Shown: positions 1 through 8,030 of the stretch, in pieces
How positions within the stretch are numbered: the first letter of the stretch is position 1
How the letters are laid out: each line of letters begins with the position of its first letter
Source: Actinomycetota bacterium
Lineage (GTDB): Bacteria > Actinomycetota > Acidimicrobiia > Acidimicrobiales > Ilumatobacteraceae
DNA: 64,000 nt
NCBI GenBank assembly: GCA_009701715.1
Contig: WLJO01000009.1
Span: 21,932-85,931, forward strand
Direction: 5' to 3'
Notes under the pieces: model-generated
Database searches by the model: none
Seen by the model: only the letters and a program-made list of their open reading frames with translations
What the model was told of the DNA's origin: nothing
Program-made: the position numbers and the translations under genes

Positions 1-1
1 T

Positions 2-1018
2 GGCGAGGTGGTCGTTGACCTCGTTGGTGGCTGGCAGGACGAGGCGTGCACCATCCCTTGGCAGGCCGACACCCTGGTGAACTTCTATTCGGTCGGCAAG
101 GCGCTCGGCGCGACGCTCGTGCTGCAACTCGTCGACGAGGGGGTGCTCTCGCTCGACACACGAGTTGGCGAGTTCTGGCCCGAGTTCGCCGAGGGTGGCA
201 AGGAGGCCGTCACCGTTCGCCATGCGCTGTCGCACCAGGCGGCCGTACCGGCGATCCGCACACTGCTCACTGACGATGACCTCTGGCAGTGGGAAACCAT
301 GACCGCTGCGCTTGCAGCAACTCCTGCATGGTGGCCCATCGGCACCCGCCACGCCTATCACACGAACTCCTACGGTCACCTCGTGGGCGAGATCGTCCGG
401 CGCGTCACCGGAGAGATGCCCGGCGCCCGCTTCGCGCGCCTTCGGGCTGAGCGCGGGCTCGACGTGTGGTTCGGTGTCCCCCACGAGGAACAACTCCGTT
501 GCGCCGAGGTGATCTGGGCACCGCGTGGTGCACTCGCCCCGTCGGTGTTCGACGGTCTGGAGGGCGATCTCCTGATGAGCGCCCTTGCGCACTTCAACCC
601 GCCGGGTTACTCGTCGATCGGTCTCGTCAACACACCCGAGTGGCGGGCGAGCGGTATCCCCTCCACCAGCGGTCACGGCACGGCGAGGGGTGTGGCTGCG
701 TTCTACGCAGCACTGCTCGGCGACGATCCGCTGTTGTCCCCCGCGCTGCTGCACGAGGCATCGCACCCGCAGTCCATCGGGTACTGCCCGATGCTCAACG
801 ACGAGATGTCGTTCGGCCTCGGCTTCCAGCCCACCACAGCGCGCCGGCCCTTCAGCCCAGGCCCGAACAGCTTTGGCCACTTCGGCACCGGCGGCGCTGT
901 TGGCCTCGCCGATCCCGACACCGGTGTGGCACTCGGCTACGTGATGAACCACGTGATCCCAAGGTGGCAGAGCAGCCGCAACCGGGCGCTCATCGACACG
1001 CTCTACACCTGCCTGTAA
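2..1018 (+). CDS. Serine hydrolase, beta-lactamase/EstB-like family (5' end outside window)
   Basis: The frame is open to the left window edge (codons GGC GAG precede the first GTG), so this is the C-terminal part of a longer gene. It shows the penicillin-binding/class C beta-lactamase fold hallmarks: SxxK (S-V-G-K, about 28 residues after the first in-window GTG), which supplies the nucleophile, then a Y-H-T-N-S-Y-G stretch matching the catalytic Tyr motif of EstB/LACTB-type esterases, and HFGTGG near the C-terminus in the place of the KTG motif. Such proteins are usually esterases or peptidases rather than true beta-lactamases. No signal peptide can be judged because the N-terminus is missing. 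The substrate is unknown. Confidence 0.85.
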   Translation, partial: GEVVVDLVGGWQDEACTIPWQADTLVNFYSVGKALGATLVLQLVDEGVLSLDTRVGEFWPEFAEGGKEAVTVRHALSHQAAVPAIRTLLTDDDLWQWETMTAALAATPAWWPIGTRHAYHTNSYGHLVGEIVRRVTGEMPGARFARLRAERGLDVWFGVPHEEQLRCAEVIWAPRGALAPSVFDGLEGDLLMSALAHFNPPGYSSIGLVNTPEWRASGIPSTSGHGTARGVAAFYAALLGDDPLLSPALLHEASHPQSIGYCPMLNDEMSFGLGFQPTTARRPFSPGPNSFGHFGTGGAVGLADPDTGVALGYVMNHVIPRWQSSRNRALIDTLYTCL

Positions 1019-1033
1019 CCCCGCCGAGTTGCG

Positions 1034-1264
1034 TCAGTGGGCGCAGGCACAACCGCCGCCGCAACCACCCATCGGTCGGGGGGCGGGGGTGGGGGCAGTA
1101 CCGTACGAACCGGCCGACGCGCCGACCGAGGCAAACGCTGACAACAGCTTCACCGTGTTGGCATGACCCTGGGGGCACGGCGCAGGTGCACCGGATTCCG
1201 ACATTGAGCGGCGCACCTCGAAGGTGTTGTCGCAGTCCTTGCAGCGGTACTCGTAGAGCGGCAC
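1034..1264 (-). CDS. FmdB-family putative regulatory zinc-ribbon protein
   Basis: A 76-residue protein opening with MPLYEYRCKDC, the signature of the FmdB/CxxC_CxxC_SSSS family. The first CxxC pair is in YRCKDC and the second cysteine is in the APCPQGH segment; the C-terminal tail is rich in Gly, Ala and Cys (GGCGGGCACAH). FmdB-like proteins are small zinc ribbons of poorly known function, first linked to formamidase/amidase operons. The GTG start is supported by a TACACT hexamer 6 bases upstream, a leaderless arrangement. The gene is divergent from the DUF3039 gene. Confidence 0.85.
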   Translation of the reverse strand: MPLYEYRCKDCDNTFEVRRSMSESGAPAPCPQGHANTVKLLSAFASVGASAGSYGTAPTPAPRPMGGCGGGCACAH

Positions 1265-1270
1265 CCCTGA

Positions 1271-1276
1271 AGTGTA
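1271..1276 (-). promoter_or_regulatory. -10 box of leaderless fmdB-like gene
   Basis: TACACT on the minus strand lies exactly 6 bases before the GTG start at 1264, matching the actinobacterial leaderless pattern TANNNT-N6/7-start. No convincing -35 box is visible. Confidence 0.55.
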
Positions 1277-1308
1277 TGCCTTGTCGTCAAGGTGATTGAC
1301 TGTTGGTG

Positions 1309-1599
1309 ATGCCCCAGATCGCCACCCGCCCCGTCGAGACGGTTGAGCCCGACACCCAAGACGTCACCCAGACCGGGGAACCCGTCGTGGCGCACATCGT
1401 GAGAACCGACCCCGGCGAGAGCGCCGCAGCCAAGGTCCTCGAGGCCCGCATCTACGGAACCCCGCTGGAAGCGCTCTGTGGCCACGTCTGGGTGCCCTCC
1501 CGGGACCCGAAGCAACTGCCGCTGTGCCAGAAGTGCAAGGACGTCTACGAGATGTACCGGTCCTTCAACGAGGGCCTGCCCGACCGCCCCAACGAATAA
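1309..1599 (+). CDS. DUF3039 family protein
   Basis: A 96-residue protein whose C-terminal half (ALCGHVWVPSRDPKQLPLC followed by QKCK) is the DUF3039 signature, a cysteine-containing motif found in actinobacteria. The three cysteines (in ALCG, LPLC and QKC) may bind a metal; this is inference. The N-terminal third looks disordered. The start is uncertain: TTG 1303, GTG 1306 and ATG 1309 are consecutive codons, and an SD-like AAGGTGAT sits at 1289-1296, giving spacings of 6, 9 and 12. Function is unknown. Confidence 0.8.
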   Translation: MPQIATRPVETVEPDTQDVTQTGEPVVAHIVRTDPGESAAAKVLEARIYGTPLEALCGHVWVPSRDPKQLPLCQKCKDVYEMYRSFNEGLPDRPNE

Positions 1600-1635
1600 C
1601 CCCGCTCGTTCCCGGTACCGAGAACAACGGCGGGA

Positions 1636-4600
1636 TTAGCGAAAGTTGCGGCTGGCGGTTGCTGCTGCGAGGGAAAGGGCCTCGATGCGCTCGGCCACCA
1701 CGTTCACCACACCCTCGCTGCGCTCGAGCCTGCCGGACACGAGCAGTGCACCCGCATCACGGGCCACCGCCCGGTGCCGCTTCCAGCACCCCTTGGAGAC
1801 CACCACGTTCATCAACCCGGTCTCGTCCTCGAGGTTCATGAACGTGGTGCCCTGCGCCGTCATCGGCCGTTGCCGGTGCGTCACTACCCCGGCGATGAGC
1901 ACCTTGGACCCGGGCTCGGCAGTGCGCAACTGCTCGGCCGTGCGCACACCGCGGGCAGCGAGCGCCTCACGCACAAATCGCGTGGGATGGCCATCAGGCG
2001 ACACCCCGGTTGCCCAGAGGTCCGCTACGGCCATGGCCTGCTCGTCCATCCCTGGCAGACAGGGAGCCTGCACACCCGAGACGATGCCGGGCAGTCGTCC
2101 GGGTCTGGACTCGTTGACCGCGCCCGCTGCCCACAGTGCCTCGCGACGGGACATGCCAAAGCAGGCGAATGCACCGGCCGTGGCCAACGACTCCAGTTGC
2201 ACGAGTGTCAGCGCGGGCACGCGGCGCACGAGGTCCTCCGCGGTCGCGAACGGCTGTCCTGCCTCGATGGCCCGCGCCACCGCATGACTCACACCACGAA
2301 CCGACGACAGGGCAAGACGAACCCCAAGCCCCTGCTTGGACGGATCGGGGCCCCCTTGTGAGGCGTTGTGCGGCTCGAGTGTGGCAAGTGCCCGCGACGC
2401 GTTTACGCATGGCTGCAGCGTGACCACCCCGTGGCGACGCGCGTCTTGCACCAACGAGTGCGGCGACCAAAAGCCCATCGGTTGCGCGTTGAGCAGCGCT
2501 GCACAGAATGCAGCAGGTTCGTGATACTTGATCCACGACGATGCATAGACGAGATAGGCGAACGACACCGAGTGGCTCTCGGGAAAGCCGTAGTTCGCGA
2601 AGGCCGCCATCTTGGCGAAGATCTCGTTGGCAACCCCCGGGGTGATGCCACGTTCGTGCATGCCGTCGTAGAGACGCTCACGCAATCGCTCCATGCGCGT
2701 ACGCGAACGCTTCGACCCCATCGCCTGGCGCAACTGGTCCGCCTCGGACGGGGTGAAACCGGCGACATCGATGGCCATCTGCATCAGCTGCTCCTGGAAC
2801 AGCGGGACACCCAGTGTCTTCGCGAGCGAGTTCTCGAGCAGCGGATGCAGATAGGTAACCGGTTCGAGACCGTTGCGACGCCGGATGTAGGGGTGCACCG
2901 AGCCGCCCTGAATGGGGCCGGGACGGATGAGTGCCACCTCCACGACGAGGTCGTAGAACGTGCGCGGCTTGAGGCGGGGCAACGTGGCCATCTGTGCGCG
3001 TGACTCCACCTGGAACACGCCCACGGTGTCGGCACGGCAGAGCATGTCGTACACCTCCACCTCCTGCGGGATGCTTGCGAGGTCGATCTGGTATCCGCGG
3101 TGCTCCGCGATGAGGTCGACCGCATAATGCAGCGCGCTGAGCATGCCAAGGCCGAGCAGGTCGAACTTCACGAGTCCTGCCGCGGCGCAGTCGTCCTTGT
3201 CCCACTGCAGCACGCTGCGGCGCTCCATGCGGGCCCACTCCACCGGGCATACCTCGATGATTGGCCGGTCGCAGATGACCATGCCACCCGAATGGATACC
3301 GAGATGACGGGGGAAGTCCTCTACCTGCGCAGCGAGGTCGAGCACCGCGTCCGGGATGTCGTGGGCCGGGGTGCCATCGGGGTTCCGCTGTGCTGCCGTG
3401 GATGCCACAGATCCCCACGCATCGACCTGCTTGCTCCACGCATCCTGCTGGCCGGGGGCGAACCCGAGTGCACGCGCCATGTCCCGCACGCTCGAGCGCG
3501 ACCGGTAGGTGATGACATTGGCCACCTGTGCCGCATGGTGGCGGCCGTAGCGCGCATACGCGTACTGGATGACCTCCTCGCGACGGTCCGACTCGATGTC
3601 GATGTCAATGTCTGGCGGGCCATCACGCTCCGGCGACAGGAAGCGCTCGAAGAGCAGTCCGAGCGACACCGCATCGGCCTTGGTGATGCCGAGCGAGTAG
3701 CACACTGCAGAGTTCGCAGCGCTGCCACGGCCCTGGCAGTAGATGTTCTCCCGTCGACAGAACTCGACGAGATCCCACACCACGAGGAAGTAACCGGGAA
3801 AGCCGAGTTGCTCGACGATGCCCAGTTCACGGTCGATGGTTGCCCACGCGCGGGCGCGCAGCGACGAGGTTTCGTTCGCGAACGGTCGCTCGCCGTAGCG
3901 GCGGCGCGCGCCCTCCTCGGTGACATGGCGCAGGTACTGCATCTCGTTCATGCCGGCGGGGCACGGGTACGGGGGCAACTGCGGCGCGATGAGCGCGAGG
4001 TCGAACGCTGCGGCGCGGCCGAGGTCTGCCGCCGCCTGGACCACGCCGGGGTAGCGGGCGAAGCGTCGCGCCTGCTCCGCCCCGGAGCGGAGGTGGGCGA
4101 ACGAGGTGGCGGGCAACCACGGGTCAAGATCGTCGAGACTGCGGCGTGACCGCACCGCAGCGAGTGCGGTGGCGAGCGTGCGCCGAGAGGGTGTTGCGTA
4201 GTGCACGTTGTTGGTTGCAACTGCTGTCAACCCCTCGCGCATCGCCAGTTCCGCGAGCGCGTCGTTGCGGTGCGAGTCCATCGGGTCGCCGTGGTCCCAC
4301 AGTTCCACCGCCACGCGGTCACGGCCGAACGCGTCGATGAGTGTGTGCAGTTCGCGTCGCGCCGCACGCGGCCCGTCGCTCACGAGTGCCCGGGGCACCA
4401 CACCCTTGCGGCACCCCGTAAGTACCCACCAGTGACCCGCGCCCGTGTGGGCGAGATCCGCGAGCGAGCAGCGCGGTGCCCCCTTCTCGCCGGCGAGGTG
4501 ACCGAGGCTGAGTGCGCGCGACAGCCGTGAATAGCCCTCGGGACCGTCGGCAAGGAGCACGAGGTGTTCACCGTGAGGATCGGGCTGCGGGGTTGGGGGT

Positions 4601-5091
4601 GTTGCACCCCGGGTGACCTGGCGCTGGGTTGCTGCCTCGTCCTGGGCGAGCCGACGATGCCGGTCCAGACCCTCAACGAGCGTGACCTCAGCGCCGAACA
4701 CCGTGGGCAGGCCCACGGCCCGTGCTGCCTCCGCAAGGCGCACCGCGCCGTAGAGACCGTGATGATCGGTGAGCGCCAATGCCTCCAGCCCGAGGCGTAC
4801 GGCCTCCTCCACGAGTTCCTCGGGATGCGAGGCCCCGTCGAGGAACGAGAAGTTCGAGTGGCAGTGGAGTTCCGCATAGGGCACGGCCGGCGCCGCAAGA
4901 CCCCTGCCTGGCGTGGGGTCCGGATCAACCAGTCCCGGGTGCGGCTCGTAGGGCTGGCGCTTGCGGCTCCACGCCGGGCCATCACCACCGGCGTTCCAAC
5001 TGGGACTACCGGGGGCGCGCCCATCGGGCCGGCGACCGGACAGTTTGGTCTCGAGTTCGCTCCACGGCATGGCCGGGTTGTTGAAGCCCAT
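1636..5091 (-). CDS. dnaE2: Error-prone DNA polymerase III alpha subunit DnaE2
   Basis: A 1151-residue C-family polymerase of the DnaE2 (ImuC) type, which carries out damage-induced mutagenic translesion synthesis with ImuA'/ImuB; those partners are not in this window. The N-terminal PHP domain begins at ELHCHSNFSFLDGA. The polymerase core includes GRGSAANSAVCY and PDIDIDIESDRR, holding the catalytic aspartates. A C-terminal OB-fold (LIAGVVTHRQRPM to NLEDETG) follows. The start MGFNNPAMPW is chosen because it matches the usual DnaE2 N-terminus and lies 6 bases below a perfect leaderless promoter. The frame stays open upstream to 5145 but that would place coding sequence across the promoter. 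Two LexA boxes show SOS control. Confidence 0.96.
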   Translation of the reverse strand: MGFNNPAMPWSELETKLSGRRPDGRAPGSPSWNAGGDGPAWSRKRQPYEPHPGLVDPDPTPGRGLAAPAVPYAELHCHSNFSFLDGASHPEELVEEAVRLGLEALALTDHHGLYGAVRLAEAARAVGLPTVFGAEVTLVEGLDRHRRLAQDEAATQRQVTRGATPPTPQPDPHGEHLVLLADGPEGYSRLSRALSLGHLAGEKGAPRCSLADLAHTGAGHWWVLTGCRKGVVPRALVSDGPRAARRELHTLIDAFGRDRVAVELWDHGDPMDSHRNDALAELAMREGLTAVATNNVHYATPSRRTLATALAAVRSRRSLDDLDPWLPATSFAHLRSGAEQARRFARYPGVVQAAADLGRAAAFDLALIAPQLPPYPCPAGMNEMQYLRHVTEEGARRRYGERPFANETSSLRARAWATIDRELGIVEQLGFPGYFLVVWDLVEFCRRENIYCQGRGSAANSAVCYSLGITKADAVSLGLLFERFLSPERDGPPDIDIDIESDRREEVIQYAYARYGRHHAAQVANVITYRSRSSVRDMARALGFAPGQQDAWSKQVDAWGSVASTAAQRNPDGTPAHDIPDAVLDLAAQVEDFPRHLGIHSGGMVICDRPIIEVCPVEWARMERRSVLQWDKDDCAAAGLVKFDLLGLGMLSALHYAVDLIAEHRGYQIDLASIPQEVEVYDMLCRADTVGVFQVESRAQMATLPRLKPRTFYDLVVEVALIRPGPIQGGSVHPYIRRRNGLEPVTYLHPLLENSLAKTLGVPLFQEQLMQMAIDVAGFTPSEADQLRQAMGSKRSRTRMERLRERLYDGMHERGITPGVANEIFAKMAAFANYGFPESHSVSFAYLVYASSWIKYHEPAAFCAALLNAQPMGFWSPHSLVQDARRHGVVTLQPCVNASRALATLEPHNASQGGPDPSKQGLGVRLALSSVRGVSHAVARAIEAGQPFATAEDLVRRVPALTLVQLESLATAGAFACFGMSRREALWAAGAVNESRPGRLPGIVSGVQAPCLPGMDEQAMAVADLWATGVSPDGHPTRFVREALAARGVRTAEQLRTAEPGSKVLIAGVVTHRQRPMTAQGTTFMNLEDETGLMNVVVSKGCWKRHRAVARDAGALLVSGRLERSEGVVNVVAERIEALSLAAATASRNFR

Positions 5092-5139
5092 GATGGGAAC
5101 ATATGTTCGTACAGGGGTCTCTGTCAAGAACAAATGTTC
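5092..5139 (-). promoter_or_regulatory. SOS promoter of dnaE2: two LexA boxes, -35, -10, leaderless start
   Basis: On the minus strand, in order: LexA box GAACATTTGTTC (5128-5139), -35 TTGACA (5122-5127) directly abutting it, an 18-base spacer, -10 TATGTT (5098-5103) lying inside the second LexA box GAACATATGTTC (5097-5108), then 6 bases and the ATG at 5091. Both boxes fit the actinobacterial GAAC-N4-GTTC consensus and their centres are 31 bp apart, about three helical turns. Bound LexA would cover both promoter elements. Confidence 0.93.
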
Positions 5140-5141
5140 GG

Positions 5142-5990
5142 TCACGTTATCCCGAGGCCCTCGATCTCACGCACGGTCACCGGAGCGGTTCGCGTTGTGC
5201 GCAGCGGGCCCGCCGGGCCACCCGCCCCCGTCGATGCACGCCAGGAAACCGACCAGACAATGCTCAGCCGTGCGGTGAACGACCGACCATTCGCAGCGAT
5301 GGCGGACGAGTGAGGGTAGGCATAACTGCAGTCCGAGGGCGAGGGGACACCGTCGCCGAACGCAACGAGCCAAGGCACCCCGGGGCCCACGCACGTCACC
5401 GGTCCGCTCCCCCACGCTCCGTCACCGGGATCGAACTCCAGCCGAATGGGGACTGCCGTCGTCGTCACCCAAAGCGGTCCGGTAGGCGTGGGGATCCACG
5501 CCGTGATGCTCACCGGCCGCCACACCGTCGCGTCCGTCCAGAACCAGGTACCCACCGTCACCACAGCCCGGCTCGACGGCGGTGCCGTCCGCAGTGCCGG
5601 CCGGGGCAACCAGCGCGTCAGCAGGCTCGAACTCCATCGGTTGATGACCGTCGGCGGCACCTGCGGCACCCACACGAGCCGGTTCCCCGATGGACACACG
5701 CTGACGTACAACCGGTAGTTGACGCCGGCGATCACGCGAGGGGGCGGCTCCCCACCGGGCAGACCACCGAGGTCCGAACTGCCGAGGAAGGCGGACCACG
5801 CGCAGTCCGACCGAGTTCCCGCCCACTCTCCCCAGTAGTACGAGACACCTGCCCAGATGCCACCGGGTTCCGTCGTCCCTCCACCGCTCGTGCTCGCCCA
5901 CGCGATCACCGCCACCGGGACCACGAGCGTGATGGCCGCGAACAACGCGCAGATCGCGAGCGTTGCGAGGGTGACGGCGAGACGCGTCAC
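5142..5990 (-). CDS. Unknown membrane-anchored secreted protein
   Basis: A 282-residue protein with an N-terminal hydrophobic segment (RLAVTLATLAICALF and following, roughly residues 3-35) that would anchor or export it, then a Trp/Pro/Val-rich extracellular region with a few cysteines (SDCAWS, VSVCPSG, VTCVGP, SDCSYA). I do not recognise the family. The GTG start overlaps the stop of the upstream lipoprotein gene by four bases (GTGA), so the two are probably translated as a pair. The gene ends 3 bases before the distal dnaE2 LexA box. An open frame continues far upstream of the chosen start but there it is antisense shadow. Confidence 0.65.
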   Translation of the reverse strand: MTRLAVTLATLAICALFAAITLVVPVAVIAWASTSGGGTTEPGGIWAGVSYYWGEWAGTRSDCAWSAFLGSSDLGGLPGGEPPPRVIAGVNYRLYVSVCPSGNRLVWVPQVPPTVINRWSSSLLTRWLPRPALRTAPPSSRAVVTVGTWFWTDATVWRPVSITAWIPTPTGPLWVTTTAVPIRLEFDPGDGAWGSGPVTCVGPGVPWLVAFGDGVPSPSDCSYAYPHSSAIAANGRSFTARLSIVWSVSWRASTGAGGPAGPLRTTRTAPVTVREIEGLGIT

Positions 5991-6640
5991 ACGGCGGTGG
6001 ACGGTGGGCACCGGTTCTCCCCAGGCCAGAACTCGAGCTCGACGATCTCGCTGCGTCGCCACACACCGTCGCGCAGCACGAGCGAGTGACGGGCACGGCG
6101 TGAGACCAGCAGATCGTTCCACACGATGTCGTCGTCGGTCCGACGTGTACCCCGGCTGTCCATCTGCCAACTGCCGTCCACCTCGCAGAGCGTGATCTCG
6201 ACACGGGTTGGCGAGGCGTGAACAACCCGTTCCGGCACGACGTACGTAACCGATGGCACGATGCGCGCCACCAGTGAGTTCGACACGTAATAGCGAACGA
6301 CAGCTGCAAGGGCGCGGTAGGCCTGGGATCCTCCGGTGGCCCAGCGCGAAACGTCGCAACGGGTCGGCAGGCGCAGACACTCGTTGACACCCTGCTGAAC
6401 CTCCTGCAGCCCGACTACCACGGGGTCGGGAGGCAGCACCGACCCGGTGGCAGCGGGGGCTGCAGGGACGGAGTCGACGGAAGGAGGGATCGACTCCGGA
6501 ACATGCACGGCAACGACGGGGGGCGTCGGCCGTACGGGGGACAGGACGGGGTCCGCGCTGCTCGCGGCGCGGCCCGAACAACCGGTGAGCGCAACCCCAA
6601 CGAGAGCGACGGCCACGAGCGATACACGGTTCGGTGTCAT
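5987..6640 (-). CDS. Unknown lipoprotein
   Basis: A 217-residue protein starting MTPNRVSLVAVALVGV with a lipobox L-T-G-C at residues 18-21, so it should be lipid-anchored on the outer face of the cytoplasmic membrane. A Pro/Val/Ser-rich linker (about residues 25-75) leads to a folded C-terminal part with YYVSNSLVARIVPSVTYVV and a mixed beta pattern, possibly an NTF2-like or similar accessory fold (guess). The stop codon overlaps the GTG of the next gene, so the two form a transcriptional unit upstream of dnaE2. Function is unknown. Confidence 0.7.
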   Translation of the reverse strand: MTPNRVSLVAVALVGVALTGCSGRAASSADPVLSPVRPTPPVVAVHVPESIPPSVDSVPAAPAATGSVLPPDPVVVGLQEVQQGVNECLRLPTRCDVSRWATGGSQAYRALAAVVRYYVSNSLVARIVPSVTYVVPERVVHASPTRVEITLCEVDGSWQMDSRGTRRTDDDIVWNDLLVSRRARHSLVLRDGVWRRSEIVELEFWPGENRCPPSTAV

Positions 6641-6858
6641 GGGACGCAGCGTGGACCGTTGATCCTGCGGGGACCAGCGAACCGGCGACAAATGGGGCGG
6701 ATGACCCAGCCCGAGGCGGCAGTGATGGAGACGCTTCATACCCCCACTGGGTGCACGGGCATACCGGAACGGAAATCAGCACCCGGACGCGTAGCACCGG
6801 GGGCAGCGTGCATGTACCGGTGGGGCCGATCACGCGAGGGTTGGCTAGCGTCGCCCGC
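6641..6858. other. Intergenic region between divergent lipoprotein and glycosyltransferase genes
   Basis: No gene is supported here. The right end holds a TAGCGT hexamer (6846-6851) placed 7 bases before the glycosyltransferase ATG. I see no clear -35, operator or hairpin. Confidence 0.5.
6846..6851 (+). promoter_or_regulatory. -10 box of leaderless glycosyltransferase gene
   Basis: TAGCGT, then 7 bases, then ATG at 6859: the leaderless TANNNT-N7-start pattern. Confidence 0.5.
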
Positions 6859-8007
6859 ATGCGCGTCGCCATGCTCTCGTGGGAGTACCCGCCGCTCGTC
6901 GTAGGTGGCATCTCCGCTCACGTCGAGGGGCTGGCCCAGGCATTGGTGCGTGCCGGGCATGAGGTGGTGGTGTTCTCGCTCCATCACGCCGACGTGCCCG
7001 ACGACATCACTGTCGACGGCGTACGCGTCCTGCGCGCGCGGACCGACCTCCCGTGGATTCCCGAAGGGGACCTCGTCGCCCGGATGGCCTCGGCCAACCA
7101 CCAGATCGTGCAGCTCGCAGCACAGCTCGACACCTGGCGCCCCGACGTCGTGCACGCCCACGACTGGCTCGTTGCGTGGGCGGGCGACACCCTGCGGGCG
7201 CTGTGGGGTATTCCCCTCGTCGCAACCATCCACGCAACCGAGCGGGGTCGTCATGGCGGTCACCTCCCGCCCGGTATGCCGGCCGCCATCAACGCTGCCG
7301 AGTGGTGGCTCACCTATCAAGCACGCGAGGTCATCTGCTGTTCGCGCTTCATGGCTCGCGAGGTGGTGGACGGGTTCGACCTGCCGCTCGACAAGCTGCA
7401 CCTCGTGCCCAATGGGGTCGATCCGCGCCTGTGGGCACCAGCAGCGCCGAACGGGGCCGGCCGGGAGCCACTCGTGCTCGCGTGGGGTCGCGTGCAGTAC
7501 GAAAAGGGCTTTCAGGTGCTGGCGAGCGCAATCGCCCTCCTTCGCCAGCGCGTTCCGGGTATCCACTGCGTGATCGCCGGCCGCGGTTCGTACCTGCCGG
7601 ACCTGCAGTCCCACATCGACCTCGAGGGCGTGTCCGACATCGTGCAGCTCGCCGGCTTCGTGCCGGACACCGACCTTCGCACCCTGCTCCACCGGGCGGG
7701 CTGCGCCGTCATCCCGTCGCTCTACGAACCGTTCGGCATCGTGGCGCTCGAGGCGATGGCAGCAGGGGCGCCAACGATCGTCGCCCGTACCGGCGGCCTC
7801 GCAGAGATCCTCGACGGCACGGGCGCTGGGCTGCTGTTCGAGCCGGGCTCAGCCGAGGAACTCGCCTCGGCGATCGAGAAGGTACTCACCGATCCTGCCG
7901 CCGCAGCCGCGCTCACATCCGCATCGGCGGACCTCCTCGGTGAGCACTATTCGTGGGACGCCATCGCCGTGTCCACCCTCGCGGTGTACGCACAGGCACT
8001 GCGCTGA
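6859..8007 (+). CDS. GT4-family glycosyltransferase, glycogen synthase-like
   Basis: A 382-residue GT-B glycosyltransferase of family GT4. The N-terminal Rossmann domain opens MRVAMLSWEYPPLVVGGISAHV with the glycine-rich loop; the C-terminal domain has WGRVQYEKGFQVL and the donor-binding E-x7-E motif in PSLYEPFGIVALEAMAAG. Actinobacterial GT4 enzymes of this type (GlgA/GlgM) use ADP-glucose to extend alpha-glucan or make maltose-1-phosphate. The immediate downstream alpha-glucan phosphorylase, 23 bases away, supports a role in glycogen or storage-glucan metabolism. The exact acceptor cannot be read from sequence. ATG 6859 is chosen because the motif starts there and a -10 box sits 7 bases upstream. 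Confidence 0.85.
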   Translation: MRVAMLSWEYPPLVVGGISAHVEGLAQALVRAGHEVVVFSLHHADVPDDITVDGVRVLRARTDLPWIPEGDLVARMASANHQIVQLAAQLDTWRPDVVHAHDWLVAWAGDTLRALWGIPLVATIHATERGRHGGHLPPGMPAAINAAEWWLTYQAREVICCSRFMAREVVDGFDLPLDKLHLVPNGVDPRLWAPAAPNGAGREPLVLAWGRVQYEKGFQVLASAIALLRQRVPGIHCVIAGRGSYLPDLQSHIDLEGVSDIVQLAGFVPDTDLRTLLHRAGCAVIPSLYEPFGIVALEAMAAGAPTIVARTGGLAEILDGTGAGLLFEPGSAEELASAIEKVLTDPAAAAALTSASADLLGEHYSWDAIAVSTLAVYAQALR

Positions 8008-8030
8008 GCGGCGATACCGTTCGGGTTTCC

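Noticed and set aside
5991..6911. Upstream extension of the 282-residue membrane-protein frame (589 codons in all)
   Set aside because: The part upstream of 5990 overlaps the lipoprotein gene in another frame and shows no family sequence. The hydrophobic start at GTG 5990 fits the true gene.
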